The notes under the pieces are model-generated. The model did not search any database and was not told the DNA's origin. It saw only the letters and a list, made by a program, of their open reading frames with translations. From an uncultured Clostridia bacterium (GTDB taxonomy: Bacteria; Bacillota; Clostridia; TANB77; CAG-508): a DNA stretch of 56,668 nucleotides. This document shows, piece after piece, positions 1 through 9,405 of the stretch (positions within the stretch are counted from its first letter, which is position 1; each line of letters opens with the position of its first letter). The stretch lies in contig CANQHU010000005.1 of assembly GCA_947623945.1 (NCBI GenBank), forward strand, positions 1 to 56,668, read 5' to 3'. The translations under genes were made by a program, and so were the position numbers.

Positions 1-391
1 ATACAGTTTTTATTTTGCTGTTTTTTTTATTTGCGAAAATTTGAATGTTTTTATGCGGTTTAAATAGCAAATCTACACTTAAGTCTTGTATTACATATAC
101 ATATTCTCCTTCTTCTCCTACTGGTACTTTTTTTAATAACTTAGTAAAATCTTTTTTACTTAATTCATAATTTTCTGTTTGATACATATTATATGCTTCT
201 TTTACTGTTCCTAAGTTTGTTTGCATTACTGTTTCATTTGCTTTCCCTATTATTGAGTTATCTCCAATTAAACTGCTTATTGTTATTGCTGCTAATATTA
301 GCAATACTATTATGGTTATTACTAATGCTATTAATGTTATTCCTTTGTTTTCAATTTTTATTTCTTTTTCTTTTACTTTTTGTTTTTTCAT
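1..391 (-). CDS. Prepilin-like protein, N-terminal part (cut by left edge)
   Basis: Starts at ATG 391 after an AAAGGGG ribosome site. A short basic leader is followed by a prepilin-type processing motif (K-G-ITLIAL) and a long hydrophobic helix, as in type IV pilin-like proteins of Clostridia. The usual Glu at +5 is replaced by Ala, as in the paralogues at 13866-18458. Residues up to about 103 (ending VIQDLS) match the paralogue at 16770-18458 closely. From about nt 77 down to the edge the sequence no longer resembles the family, and the expected linker and leucine-rich repeats are absent. It may be a chimera or a truncated copy. The protein is probably exported and surface-anchored; its function is unknown. 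Confidence 0.75.
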   Translation of the reverse strand, partial: MKKQKVKEKEIKIENKGITLIALVITIIVLLILAAITISSLIGDNSIIGKANETVMQTNLGTVKEAYNMYQTENYELSKKDFTKLLKKVPVGEEGEYVYVIQDLSVDLLFKPHKNIQIFANKKNSKIKTV

Positions 392-473
392 TTTACTTTT
401 TTCCCCTTTCTTTTGTTAGTTTTCACAATTCCTCAAAATTATGTTGCGTTTGTGTTACTCCTTTTGCATTATT

Positions 474-502
474 AATATACCAATATTTTTTTCTTTTGTC
501 AA
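474..502 (-). promoter_or_regulatory. Promoter of the prepilin-like gene at 1-391
   Basis: On the minus strand TTGACA (497-502) and TATATT (474-479) are separated by 17 nt. The leader after it is similar to the one before the paralogue at 18458. Confidence 0.75.
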
Positions 503-525
503 GAGTTTTTTGTTGTTATTATCTA

Positions 526-560
526 TAAAAAATCCCAGTCATATAATTTATAACTAGGAT
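526..560 (-). terminator. Terminator of the polysaccharide operon
   Basis: On the minus strand ATCCTAGT pairs with ACTGGGAT across a 13-nt loop, followed directly by a T run. It lies just after the asnB-like stop codon. Confidence 0.8.
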
Positions 561-570
561 ATACAAAATT

Positions 571-2340
571 TTATATATAATTAATATACCATAATTGAAA
601 CATATAAAAATCCCACAATATTTGCTGTACATTTTTAATAAATCTGCCTTCATTCTTCAACTCCTTAATCAATCTATTTAGAACATCATAATTAAATATT
701 TCTTGTTTCTCTATAAAATCTTTACTTGCGACTTTCATCAAATCTTCATATAAATATGTTATTAGCCATTTTTTAACAGGGATACCAAACCCTTTCTTCT
801 TAGTATCAAGTAAGTCTTTTGGAACATAATCATATAAAATTTGTTTCAATATATATTTCTTTTCTTTCTTATAATATTTAAAATTTTGTGGTATTCTAAA
901 AGAATATTCTATTAATTTATTTTCTAAAAAGGGACTTTTTATTTCTATTCCATTATTTGAATTTGTTCTGTCTGTTTTGGTATTAATTCTATTTGCCAAA
1001 AAAGTATTTATATCAACCACCATTCTTCTTACTTGCCAACTTTTACTATCAATTTTATCTTCAAAATTATACCTTTTATCACCTATATCTTTAAATAATC
1101 CTTCTAAAACAAATTCTTTTGCTAAAATATCTACTTGAGTTTGATTTTTTTTATCCGTATTATTGTACAAATAACGCAAATCAGTTTCTCTAACCAAATT
1201 TGTATTAATAGAGATATTAAATGGATTTAAAATTCTATAATTTCTTTGTCTTCTACGTACTGTATCATATATTTTAGAGCCACAAAATAATTGATCTGCT
1301 CCATCTCCTGTAATTGCTGTTTTTATACCATTTTCTTTTGCAAACTCATTTAAAATAATTGTTGGTAACTGTGAACCATCTGAAAATGGTTCATCATAAT
1401 ATTTTGGTATTTTTTTTATAGTACTTAACAGTTGAGCTTTATCTATATAAATTTCATGATGGTTGGTTTTTAAGTATTCTGCATTTTTTTTTGCATTTTC
1501 TGCTTCATTTCGTTCTTCTTCATAAAAACCAATTGAAAATGTATTAATTGTTTTTTTCGAAATATTACTACAAATAGAAGATACTAAAGTCGAGTCTATT
1601 CCTCCACTCAAATAGATTCCAACATTATCATTATATTGAATTGTTTTGGTTAAATATTGTTTTATTATATCTTTTAAATTTTCTTTGGCTTCTTCAAAAT
1701 TTTTTATTGGATTTTTAGATAGTTCATTAAATTTTTCTATTCCATCCCAATAAATTTTATCTTGTATCTCTCCATTTTTCCATATTATATAATGGCCATG
1801 TTCTAACTTATATGTATTTTCAAAAATTGTATTTGGTGGATTTATATATGAATATCTAAAATAAAGTGATAATGCTCTGTAATTTATTTTTTTCTCAAAC
1901 TCTGGATATTTTATAATTGCCTTAAGTTCTGAGGCAAAACAAATTGTATCCTTTTCTATATAATAATATAAAGGTTTTGCTCCTATTTTATCTCTTACTA
2001 ATATTAATTTATTTTCTTTTTTATCATATATAGCAATAGAAAAATAACCTTCTATTTTGCTTACAAATTTTTCTCCATATTTTATATATAGTTTTTCTAT
2101 TGTTTCTACATCTTTACAACCTTTTTCTTTATTATCTACTTCTCCATCTATACTAATAATTAACTCGTCAGTATTTAGAAATTTACAGTCATCATTTTTA
2201 TGATTTAAATTGGCAATTCCTATATTTTTTTCATTAAATTGCTTAGTATATTTACCACGACTAATAATTGTTTCTTCCATATTCAATAAAGTTCGTTGTT
2301 CACTATTTTTATTGGAAATATAACCACATATTCCACCCAT
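571..2340 (-). CDS. asnB: Asparagine synthase-like glutamine amidotransferase
   Basis: A 589-residue AsnB-family protein. The N-terminal half is an Ntn glutaminase-like domain and the C-terminal half an ATP-pyrophosphatase synthetase domain with the P-loop SGGIDS near residue 247 and a conserved GDGADQLF block. The family normally begins M-C-G-I with Cys2 as glutaminase nucleophile. Here the start, placed by AAGGAG nine bases upstream, reads M-G-G-I-C-G-Y, so the nucleophile is Gly. The protein should therefore be ammonia-dependent or use a different amide donor. As last gene of the polysaccharide operon it more likely amidates a sugar or uronic acid than makes free asparagine; that role is inferred from context. 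Confidence 0.9.
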   Translation of the reverse strand: MGGICGYISNKNSEQRTLLNMEETIISRGKYTKQFNEKNIGIANLNHKNDDCKFLNTDELIISIDGEVDNKEKGCKDVETIEKLYIKYGEKFVSKIEGYFSIAIYDKKENKLILVRDKIGAKPLYYYIEKDTICFASELKAIIKYPEFEKKINYRALSLYFRYSYINPPNTIFENTYKLEHGHYIIWKNGEIQDKIYWDGIEKFNELSKNPIKNFEEAKENLKDIIKQYLTKTIQYNDNVGIYLSGGIDSTLVSSICSNISKKTINTFSIGFYEEERNEAENAKKNAEYLKTNHHEIYIDKAQLLSTIKKIPKYYDEPFSDGSQLPTIILNEFAKENGIKTAITGDGADQLFCGSKIYDTVRRRQRNYRILNPFNISINTNLVRETDLRYLYNNTDKKNQTQVDILAKEFVLEGLFKDIGDKRYNFEDKIDSKSWQVRRMVVDINTFLANRINTKTDRTNSNNGIEIKSPFLENKLIEYSFRIPQNFKYYKKEKKYILKQILYDYVPKDLLDTKKKGFGIPVKKWLITYLYEDLMKVASKDFIEKQEIFNYDVLNRLIKELKNEGRFIKNVQQILWDFYMFQLWYINYI

Positions 2341-2352
2341 TTTAAATTCTCC

Positions 2353-3615
2353 TTATAATAGTTCTTCCCATTTTTTTACATAATCATCTTTATCATATTC
2401 TTTAATTCTTTTTAATGATTGTTCTTTATAATATTTATACAATTCTTCATTGTTTAACATTTCATTTATAGCATTTGCCATTATTATTTCTTCTTTAGTT
2501 AACTCATCATTTGCACCATAATATTTAAAATCTAATTTAGGTATTAAAATTCCATATTCACATTTTTCAATACTTTTTACTTCATCTTGTTTTTCTGGTG
2601 CAATTATTTCTTTGTTTCCTCCATAGCAATCAGTTGCAATAATTGGCAAACCACATTGCATAGCTTCTAACATTACATTTGACATTCCTTCAAATAAACT
2701 AGGAAAAACAAATATCTTTGATTTTTTTATATATGTATATATATTTTTGTTTTTATGACCTAGCATATACACATTATCTTCTAAATTCATTTGTTTAATC
2801 AATTTTTTTAAATAATTTTTTAATTTTCCTTCTCCTAATATCACCAATTTTGCATCTTTATTTTTTTCTATTACTTTTTTAAATGCCCTTATTAAATGCC
2901 ACTGACCTTTTTGCTCTTTTAGTTTTCCTATTGTAATAATTACTTTATTTCCTTCAAATACCTTTTTGTCTTCTTCGTCAATATCATATTTTTCCATTGA
3001 CTCTAAAATGTATTCTTTATTACAATAATTAGGTATTGTACATATTTTTTCTGGATTAACATTATAAATTTTTATTTGATCTTGTTCTACTTGCTTAGAT
3101 ACTGCAACTATGCTGTCACATAACTTAAGTGAAATTTTATATTTTATTTTTGACTTTAAGTCTTTTTCGGCAACTGATAGATAATTTCTAACAGAAATTA
3201 TTACTTTTTCATCTAATCTTGTTATACTATTTATAAAATTAGAATTTGTTCCGAAACTAATACAATGAGTAATATTATTTTGCTTTTTTATTTTTCTGAT
3301 TTCATATATCATTTTGTAGCTTACAGTTTTCACTTTAATTGTTTTTACTGTGCATTTATAGTTTTGTATACTTTTATTATTAATATCTTGATATGTAACT
3401 ATAATAACTTCATTATTTTTTGCTAGTTTTTCAGCTAAATTTACAACTGCTCTTTCTGCTCCTCCTTTGCTGATTTTTCCAATTAATATCATTATTTTTT
3501 TGTTACATATATTTTTTTTTAATTTAATTTTATGATGAATTGCTAATAGTCCTAGTATAAAGTTTATTACTAACCCAATTATTCTTTTTACAAAATTTTT
3601 TATGTATTGTATCAT
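2353..3615 (-). CDS. GT4-family glycosyltransferase
   Basis: A 420-residue GT-B glycosyltransferase of family 4. The N-terminal GGAERAV acceptor-side loop and the C-terminal nucleotide-sugar block with the EX7E-type motif (FEGMSNVMLEAMQCGLP) are both present. A short hydrophobic stretch near residues 10-25 suggests membrane association. It sits 12 bp before the asnB-like gene and 3 bp after the next glycosyltransferase, so it is cotranscribed. It resembles the enzymes at 4706 and 5893, suggesting duplication and successive sugar additions to one lipid-linked glycan. The sugar cannot be told from sequence. Confidence 0.9.
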   Translation of the reverse strand: MIQYIKNFVKRIIGLVINFILGLLAIHHKIKLKKNICNKKIMILIGKISKGGAERAVVNLAEKLAKNNEVIIVTYQDINNKSIQNYKCTVKTIKVKTVSYKMIYEIRKIKKQNNITHCISFGTNSNFINSITRLDEKVIISVRNYLSVAEKDLKSKIKYKISLKLCDSIVAVSKQVEQDQIKIYNVNPEKICTIPNYCNKEYILESMEKYDIDEEDKKVFEGNKVIITIGKLKEQKGQWHLIRAFKKVIEKNKDAKLVILGEGKLKNYLKKLIKQMNLEDNVYMLGHKNKNIYTYIKKSKIFVFPSLFEGMSNVMLEAMQCGLPIIATDCYGGNKEIIAPEKQDEVKSIEKCEYGILIPKLDFKYYGANDELTKEEIIMANAINEMLNNEELYKYYKEQSLKRIKEYDKDDYVKKWEELL

Positions 3616-3618
3616 GAA

Positions 3619-4728
3619 CTATATTTCTCCTATAATATCTAATATTTCTTTGTTAATTTTATTTACATCAAATCTCTCAACTGCATATTTGTAACTAATG
3701 TCTCCCATTTTTTGTAATTTTTCTTTATTTTCTATACAATAAATCATTTTTTCTGCTAATTCATTATAATTTTTAGGTTCTACTAAAAATCCATTTTTGC
3801 CTTCTATTACAGTTTCTCTGCATCCTCTAACATTTGTGGTTATAATTGGTCTTCCTGTTGCTAATGCCTCTAAATTAGTTCTTGGAATTCCCTCTTTTAA
3901 ATAAGATGGCAATACAAATACTGTACTTTTTTCTAAATATGGTCTTACATCTTTTTGATATCCCGTAAATTCTACAATGTTATTTTTTTTGAAATATTCT
4001 ATTTGCTTTCTTTTGACGCCTCTATAACTGTAGTCTTCACTTCCTACATATATAAATTTAACTCTTGGATATTTTTGTTTTACTATTTCTGCTGCTTTGC
4101 TGTATTCAATTCCACCTTTAACATCTAACATTCTTGCAATCATTAAAAAAGTAAATTCTTTTAAATTGACTGGCTTTTTTGTAAATCTTTGCAAATTTAC
4201 TCCAGAGCCATCAATTACATATACTTTTTCTCTTTTTGCAAAACTTCTTTTTATAATTTCTTCTTTGTCTTCTTTGTTTTGAACAATAATTTTGTCATTA
4301 TATCCAAAAGCAATTTTGAATCCTATGTTTAATAAGAAGCGAACTAATAACGCTTTTGGTTTATTACTAGAATACATATAACCCATTCCTGCCATCATAG
4401 AAATATTGCAAGGAATTTTTGCTTTTTTGGCTGCAATGCTTCCCATAACAACAGATTTTGTAGTAAAAGAAAATGTTGCATCTAACTTTTCTTCTTCTAA
4501 AACTTTTGTTAATTTTTTTAAGTATTTCATATCTTTAAAAATGTTAATTGATAATCTATTATTAGGTATTACAATGCATTTTGCACCATGTTTTTCAATT
4601 TCTTTTACATGATCTGGTTTTGGTACAATACATATGACTTCATTATTTCTTTTTATTATTTCATCAATTAGTTCCATTCTATATTTTGCAACATTGCTAA
4701 CTTTGTTACATATGATTGCTATTTTCAC
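3619..4728 (-). CDS. GT4-family glycosyltransferase (PglA/capsule type)
   Basis: A 369-residue GT4 enzyme of a different subgroup from its neighbours. It has the SFTTKS and MMAGMGYMY segments typical of enzymes that add the second sugar to an undecaprenyl-diphosphate sugar (PglA-like and capsular transferases), and an EGIPRTNLEALATGRP nucleotide-binding motif in the C-terminal half. Its start overlaps the end of the upstream glycosyltransferase by 23 nt, indicating translational coupling. Substrate assignment is inference only. Confidence 0.9.
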   Translation of the reverse strand: MKIAIICNKVSNVAKYRMELIDEIIKRNNEVICIVPKPDHVKEIEKHGAKCIVIPNNRLSINIFKDMKYLKKLTKVLEEEKLDATFSFTTKSVVMGSIAAKKAKIPCNISMMAGMGYMYSSNKPKALLVRFLLNIGFKIAFGYNDKIIVQNKEDKEEIIKRSFAKREKVYVIDGSGVNLQRFTKKPVNLKEFTFLMIARMLDVKGGIEYSKAAEIVKQKYPRVKFIYVGSEDYSYRGVKRKQIEYFKKNNIVEFTGYQKDVRPYLEKSTVFVLPSYLKEGIPRTNLEALATGRPIITTNVRGCRETVIEGKNGFLVEPKNYNELAEKMIYCIENKEKLQKMGDISYKYAVERFDVNKINKEILDIIGEI

Positions 4729-5881
4729 TTATTTTCTCCCATAATTCTATATTATTTTTAAAATCTTGTGCTCTGAGTTTTGATTGATTTTTATAATATT
4801 GGCAAAGTTCGTTATTTTCTAATAACACTAGCATTGCTTTTGCTACTTCTATTTCTTTACTCTCTAACTTGCCATTTTTATTTTTACAAACTGGTGTTAG
4901 TATTCCATATTGTTCTTTTGTGTATTTTTCGTTTAATTTTGTATAGTTTGAATTATCAGCTATTAGTTCTCTATTGCCATATTTACAGTCTGTTGCAATA
5001 ACTGGCAATCCAATAGCCATTGCTTCTATAATTGAATTTGACATTCCTTCAAATAAAGAATTGCATATAAATATTTTGCTTTTTCTTAAATATGGATAAG
5101 GATTTTTGGTAAAATCTATTAAATGTATGTTATTTTCTAAGTTTTGCTTTTTTATTAACTTTTCTATTTTATTCTTTTGTTTTCCTCTTCCTAAAATCAT
5201 AAGATGAGTATCTTTTCTTTGTTCTAAAAGATATTTAAAACTTTTAATTAAACTAATATAACCTTTTTGCTTTACAAATCTTCCTGTTGTTATTATTACA
5301 TCTTTATTTTCTAATATATCGTTTATGTAGTTATTTTTTATAGGTTCTAATATTTTCTTTTCTAATTCGTTACTATCATAAGTATTTTTTATTGTTACAA
5401 CTTTGTTTTTATCTATTTTCATTTTTCCAATGCATAGTTGCTCTATCCCTTTTGATACTGCTACTACTTTGTCTGCCTTTTTACATGAGATTTTTGTTAA
5501 TATTTTTTCAAATATTCCTTTTGCTTCTACATTGTTTCTTACAGAGACAATTGCTTTATCCCTACCTTTTGAAAAAACATTTGCTATGCCTGGTCCTGGT
5601 AAAAAACTTATACTTATATCTATATCATATTTTTGTTTAATTTCTTTTAATTTTTTTATCTTTTTTATTAGTTGCAAAAATGTTTTTATTTTATTTTTTG
5701 TGTATTTTATCTGCAAATCTAATAGTTCTACATTTGGCTCATAGTCCGGGTTAGAGGCATCAATTGCAACTAGATAAACTTTATTGTTTTCTTTTAGCCT
5801 TTTTGCTAGCAAGTTTATTGCCTTTTCTGCTCCACCATTTGTTAGACTATTTATTATTAATAGAATTTTTTTGTTTTTCAT
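4706..5881 (-). CDS. GT4-family glycosyltransferase
   Basis: A 391-residue GT-B enzyme. LTNGGAEKAINLLAKRL lies near the N-terminus and SLFEGMSNSIIEAMAIGLP in the C-terminal nucleotide-sugar domain. It is similar in architecture to the products at 2353 and 5893. It follows the membrane-linked glycosyltransferase gene after 11 bp and overlaps the next gene by 23 nt, within the polysaccharide operon. Confidence 0.9.
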   Translation of the reverse strand: MKNKKILLIINSLTNGGAEKAINLLAKRLKENNKVYLVAIDASNPDYEPNVELLDLQIKYTKNKIKTFLQLIKKIKKLKEIKQKYDIDISISFLPGPGIANVFSKGRDKAIVSVRNNVEAKGIFEKILTKISCKKADKVVAVSKGIEQLCIGKMKIDKNKVVTIKNTYDSNELEKKILEPIKNNYINDILENKDVIITTGRFVKQKGYISLIKSFKYLLEQRKDTHLMILGRGKQKNKIEKLIKKQNLENNIHLIDFTKNPYPYLRKSKIFICNSLFEGMSNSIIEAMAIGLPVIATDCKYGNRELIADNSNYTKLNEKYTKEQYGILTPVCKNKNGKLESKEIEVAKAMLVLLENNELCQYYKNQSKLRAQDFKNNIELWEKISENSNHM

Positions 5882-5892
5882 TGTTACCTCTT

Positions 5893-7428
5893 TTATGATT
5901 CAATTATTTTATACCACTTTTTCATAATTTTGTCTTTTGAGAAGTCTTGAATTCTTTTTAATGATTGTTGCTTATAATGTTCTCTCAATTGTTCGTTTTC
6001 TACCATTTCTAAAATTGCTTGTGCCATTTGTTTTTCTTCGCTTGATATTTTATCTGTACTAGAAATATTGTAAATTGGAACTGGTATTAAAACTCCATAC
6101 TCTTCTTTTTTATTTGGTGCTATTATTTCTCTGTTTCCACCTTTACTATCTGTTGCAATAATTGGCAAACCACATGCCATTGCTTCTAACACTACATTTG
6201 ACATTCCTTCATAAAGTGATGGAAGTATGAATACATCTGCCTTTTTTAAATATTGATATGGGTTTGTTTTAAAGCCTAATAAAAATACATTATTTTCTAA
6301 TTGCAATTCTTTTATTAATAATTTTAATTCTTGCTCTAACTTTCCTTGCCCTATTATTATTAATTTTATACTATTATTTTTATTTACTACTTCTTTAAAT
6401 GCTCTTATTAAATTTCCTTGCGCTTTTTGATATTCTAGCCTTCCACTTGTAATAATTACTTTGTGATTTTTAAAAATTTCCTCTTCTTTTTCATTTAAAG
6501 TATTTTCAGAATTAATTTGTTTTTCTATTTTTTCTTTTTCATAAAAATTCTCGATTGTTGTTATTTTTTCTTTTTCAACATGAAAATTTTCTATTTCGTC
6601 TTGTTCTACTGCTTTTGATACTGCTATTATTTTATCTGCATATTTTGATATTTTTTTATTTTTTTTGTAATCTATCTTATTTGCTTCTGATAAACTTAAA
6701 AAATTTCTTATAGAAACAATTACATTTTCTCTATACCTCGAAGCTATATTTAAAAAATTTGAGTTAGTACAAAAACTTATACAATAGTTGATTTTTCTTT
6801 GTTTTTTTATCTTTTTTATTTTTCTTATTAGTGAAAGTTCTTTTCCTTCTATAACAATATGTTCTATATTATTTAATGGATAATCTTGTTTTGTTTTAGG
6901 ATAATATGATAGAATTGTAACATTATACTTTTTTGCTAAATTTTCTGCTAAATTAACAGCAGTTCTTTCTGCTCCACCATTATTTAACCTAGATATTAAT
7001 ATTAGAATATTTTTTCCCTTAATTCTTTTTTTAGTTAAGTTATTAAAAATAGTCATTAGTTCTATAGTTGTATTTATTGTTATTATTTTTATTTTAATGC
7101 ATATACATCGAAAAACATCTATACCTAAGCAATATATATTTATTATTTCCAATATTGTCATTTGTTTTTTTAAACTGTTATCTTTTATCAATAAATATGT
7201 ACAAAAAATAGTACAAATAATTAATACTGTCAAATGAATAGATTGTGCATGATTTTCTCTTATTTGTACATATTTTACAATTATAATAGCAATTACTATT
7301 AAATACACTATCAAATTAGTTATATAAAATGTCCTAATTTCTATTTCATTTGTTTGAATTGCTATAAATTCTAATATGCAAATAATAAGAAATACATATT
7401 TTGTTATTCGCAAAATTATTTCTTTCAT
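5893..7428 (-). CDS. GT4 glycosyltransferase with N-terminal membrane domain
   Basis: A 511-residue protein. The first ~130 residues hold about four hydrophobic segments. The remainder is a GT4 domain with LNNGGAERTAVNLAENLAKK and SLYEGMSNVVLEAMACGLP. The soluble part is close to the enzymes at 2353 and 4706. The membrane part would place the active site at the cytoplasmic face where lipid-linked glycans are built. Gaps to its neighbours are 18 bp or less, so it belongs to the same transcript. Confidence 0.88.
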   Translation of the reverse strand: MKEIILRITKYVFLIICILEFIAIQTNEIEIRTFYITNLIVYLIVIAIIIVKYVQIRENHAQSIHLTVLIICTIFCTYLLIKDNSLKKQMTILEIINIYCLGIDVFRCICIKIKIITINTTIELMTIFNNLTKKRIKGKNILILISRLNNGGAERTAVNLAENLAKKYNVTILSYYPKTKQDYPLNNIEHIVIEGKELSLIRKIKKIKKQRKINYCISFCTNSNFLNIASRYRENVIVSIRNFLSLSEANKIDYKKNKKISKYADKIIAVSKAVEQDEIENFHVEKEKITTIENFYEKEKIEKQINSENTLNEKEEEIFKNHKVIITSGRLEYQKAQGNLIRAFKEVVNKNNSIKLIIIGQGKLEQELKLLIKELQLENNVFLLGFKTNPYQYLKKADVFILPSLYEGMSNVVLEAMACGLPIIATDSKGGNREIIAPNKKEEYGVLIPVPIYNISSTDKISSEEKQMAQAILEMVENEQLREHYKQQSLKRIQDFSKDKIMKKWYKIIES

Positions 7429-7446
7429 AATAATTTTATTTTCCTT

Positions 7447-8656
7447 TTATTTAATTTCTATATCAAAATCTTGCATTTGTCCTATTTCTTCTTGCTCTAT
7501 TTTTTCTTTTTTTCCATCCAATATTTTTACACAATTTTTAATTTTTATTATTCCCTTCTTATCATCATTTTCATATTCACTTATGTAGTTTTTAGCAAAA
7601 TCTTCTATTTCTATAAATAGGCAATTTTCCACTAAAGCCTGTCCTTTATCTGTCATAACAATACCTTTTGAATCTCTTGGCATAGTATATCCTGATTTTT
7701 TTAGAATTTCTTTTTCAGCATTTCTAACATCAGTATTATTTATTATATTATTATAAAAATGCAATTTTCCGCTTCTAAATCTAGGCATTCTTGATTTAAC
7801 ATTTTTAAAATAATTATGATGCATTGTTACTCTAATTTCTTTGTTTTTTTCGTCATCACTCTGTGTACCAAAATTACATGACTTGTATTGATAATAAAAT
7901 GCTTGTTGTATTTGTTCTTTTGTGAAATTTCCTTCAGTTCTTAGTTTGTAATAAATGTCATATAATTTCATATTTTCTTCTAAATAATCAAATTGTGCTT
8001 TTAAAAATTTAGTATCGGCATTTGGTTCAATGTTACAATAAGAAATTGTAATATTTTTTCCTTTTTTTATGTCAATTGTTCCATCATATGATTGACCAAA
8101 ATTACAACTATGAATCCAGACTTTATCTGCTTGATTTATAGTAATATAATCCCAATCATTATCATCATAGTTTCCTGTATCGTCCCATTCCCATAACTCA
8201 TCAAATGATAAATTATAAATATTAATATTATACGTATTTTGTAATTCTATATCAGCATGTAATATTTTTGATTTATTTTTTGAAAAAAGTGTCACATTTG
8301 ACATATCTTTTAAATAAACTTTACTTACACCTGTTTCTTTGAGTATTGGGTGAGTTCGCGGAATTCTATATTCTTTTATATCACTTTCTGCATCTATTTC
8401 ATTTTTTATTTTATAATATCCTAAGTCTAAATCGTTCATTATTTCAATTACAATATCTTTTTTTATTTTTAATGCTTCTCCGTAAATCTTTTGCTGTATA
8501 TACTTGTACATATTGGTAATTACTATTTTGCTCTCCACCTGTAACTATTCCAGCATATCCTTTAGAATCAAATTTATTTTTTCTATATTCTACTATAGCA
8601 ATTGTTTCTAATATTATTACTATAGAAATTAATATTATTAAAACTTTCTTTTTCAT
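7447..8656 (-). CDS. Pectate-lyase-like parallel beta-helix protein, recoded at one CGG
   Basis: This is one gene split by a CGG at 8480-8482. From ATG 8656 the first frame gives a signal anchor (residues 1-25) and reads through KDL; it then meets CGG and stops soon after. Skipping the C gives D-L-G-E-A-L-K and joins a 360-residue frame. The join falls in the usual N-terminal region of polysaccharide lyase family 1, with VWIHSCNFGQSYDGTIDIKKG matching the family's WIDHC/DGxIDIK core farther on. The protein should be exported. It overlaps the ABC ATPase gene by 4 nt (ATGA), so it is coupled to the exporter and may trim or bind the exported glycan. Catalytic residues were not verified. Confidence 0.88.
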
Positions 8657-9390
8657 TTATTTTTACCTAATAATTCCCTATATTTTTCTATAACTGTTTC
8701 TATTTTGTCATCACAAACAATTTTCCCGTTTGAAATTAGCAAACCTCTTTTACAAAATTGCAATGCAATTTTTTCAGAATGTGTTACAATAACTAATGTT
8801 ATTTTATTTTTTTCTACTAATTTTTTTAAATAATTATAGCATTTTTCTCTAAATTCCAAGTCTCCAACACTAAATGCTTCATCAATTAACAATATGTCTG
8901 GATTAGTATTTATATAAATTGTAAAACCTAATCTTGCTCTCATTCCTGAAGAATATATTTTTACTGGTTGATCTATATATTCTCCTAAATCTGTAAATTC
9001 TATTATTTTAGGTTCCAATTCTTTTATTTGTTTTTGACTATAACCTAACATACTATATTTTATATAAATATTTTCTCTTCCTGTAAATTCCAAATCAAAA
9101 CCAGAATTTATTTCAATAATAGAACTTATTTTTCCATTTGTAATGATTTTTCCATTGTTTGCTTCTGAAACTCCTGTAATTAATTTTAATAATGTAGATT
9201 TACCTGAGCCATTTTTTCCAATAATTGCTACACTTTCGCCTTTTTTTATGGAAAAAGAAATATCATCTAGTACTACCTTTTCTTTATGAGATATGTTTGG
9301 CATAAATATAGATAATGCTCTAGCTTTTTCATTTTTATATAAATTATATGTTTTTGTAACATTTTTTAGTTGTATTGCTATGTCATTCAT
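8653..9390 (-). CDS. Polysaccharide ABC exporter, ATP-binding subunit
   Basis: A 245-residue ATPase of the TagH/Wzt/KpsT type. Walker A is GKNGSGKST at residues 58-66, the signature is YSSGMRARLGF near 147, and Walker B is ILLIDEAFSVGD. The Asp/Glu-rich end typical of large Wzt proteins with a glycan-binding tail is absent, so this is the short form. It pairs with the permease 15 bp upstream to move a lipid-linked polysaccharide across the membrane. Confidence 0.92.
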   Translation of the reverse strand: MNDIAIQLKNVTKTYNLYKNEKARALSIFMPNISHKEKVVLDDISFSIKKGESVAIIGKNGSGKSTLLKLITGVSEANNGKIITNGKISSIIEINSGFDLEFTGRENIYIKYSMLGYSQKQIKELEPKIIEFTDLGEYIDQPVKIYSSGMRARLGFTIYINTNPDILLIDEAFSVGDLEFREKCYNYLKKLVEKNKITLVIVTHSEKIALQFCKRGLLISNGKIVCDDKIETVIEKYRELLGKNK

Positions 9391-9405
9391 AATCTACTCC
9401 TCTTT

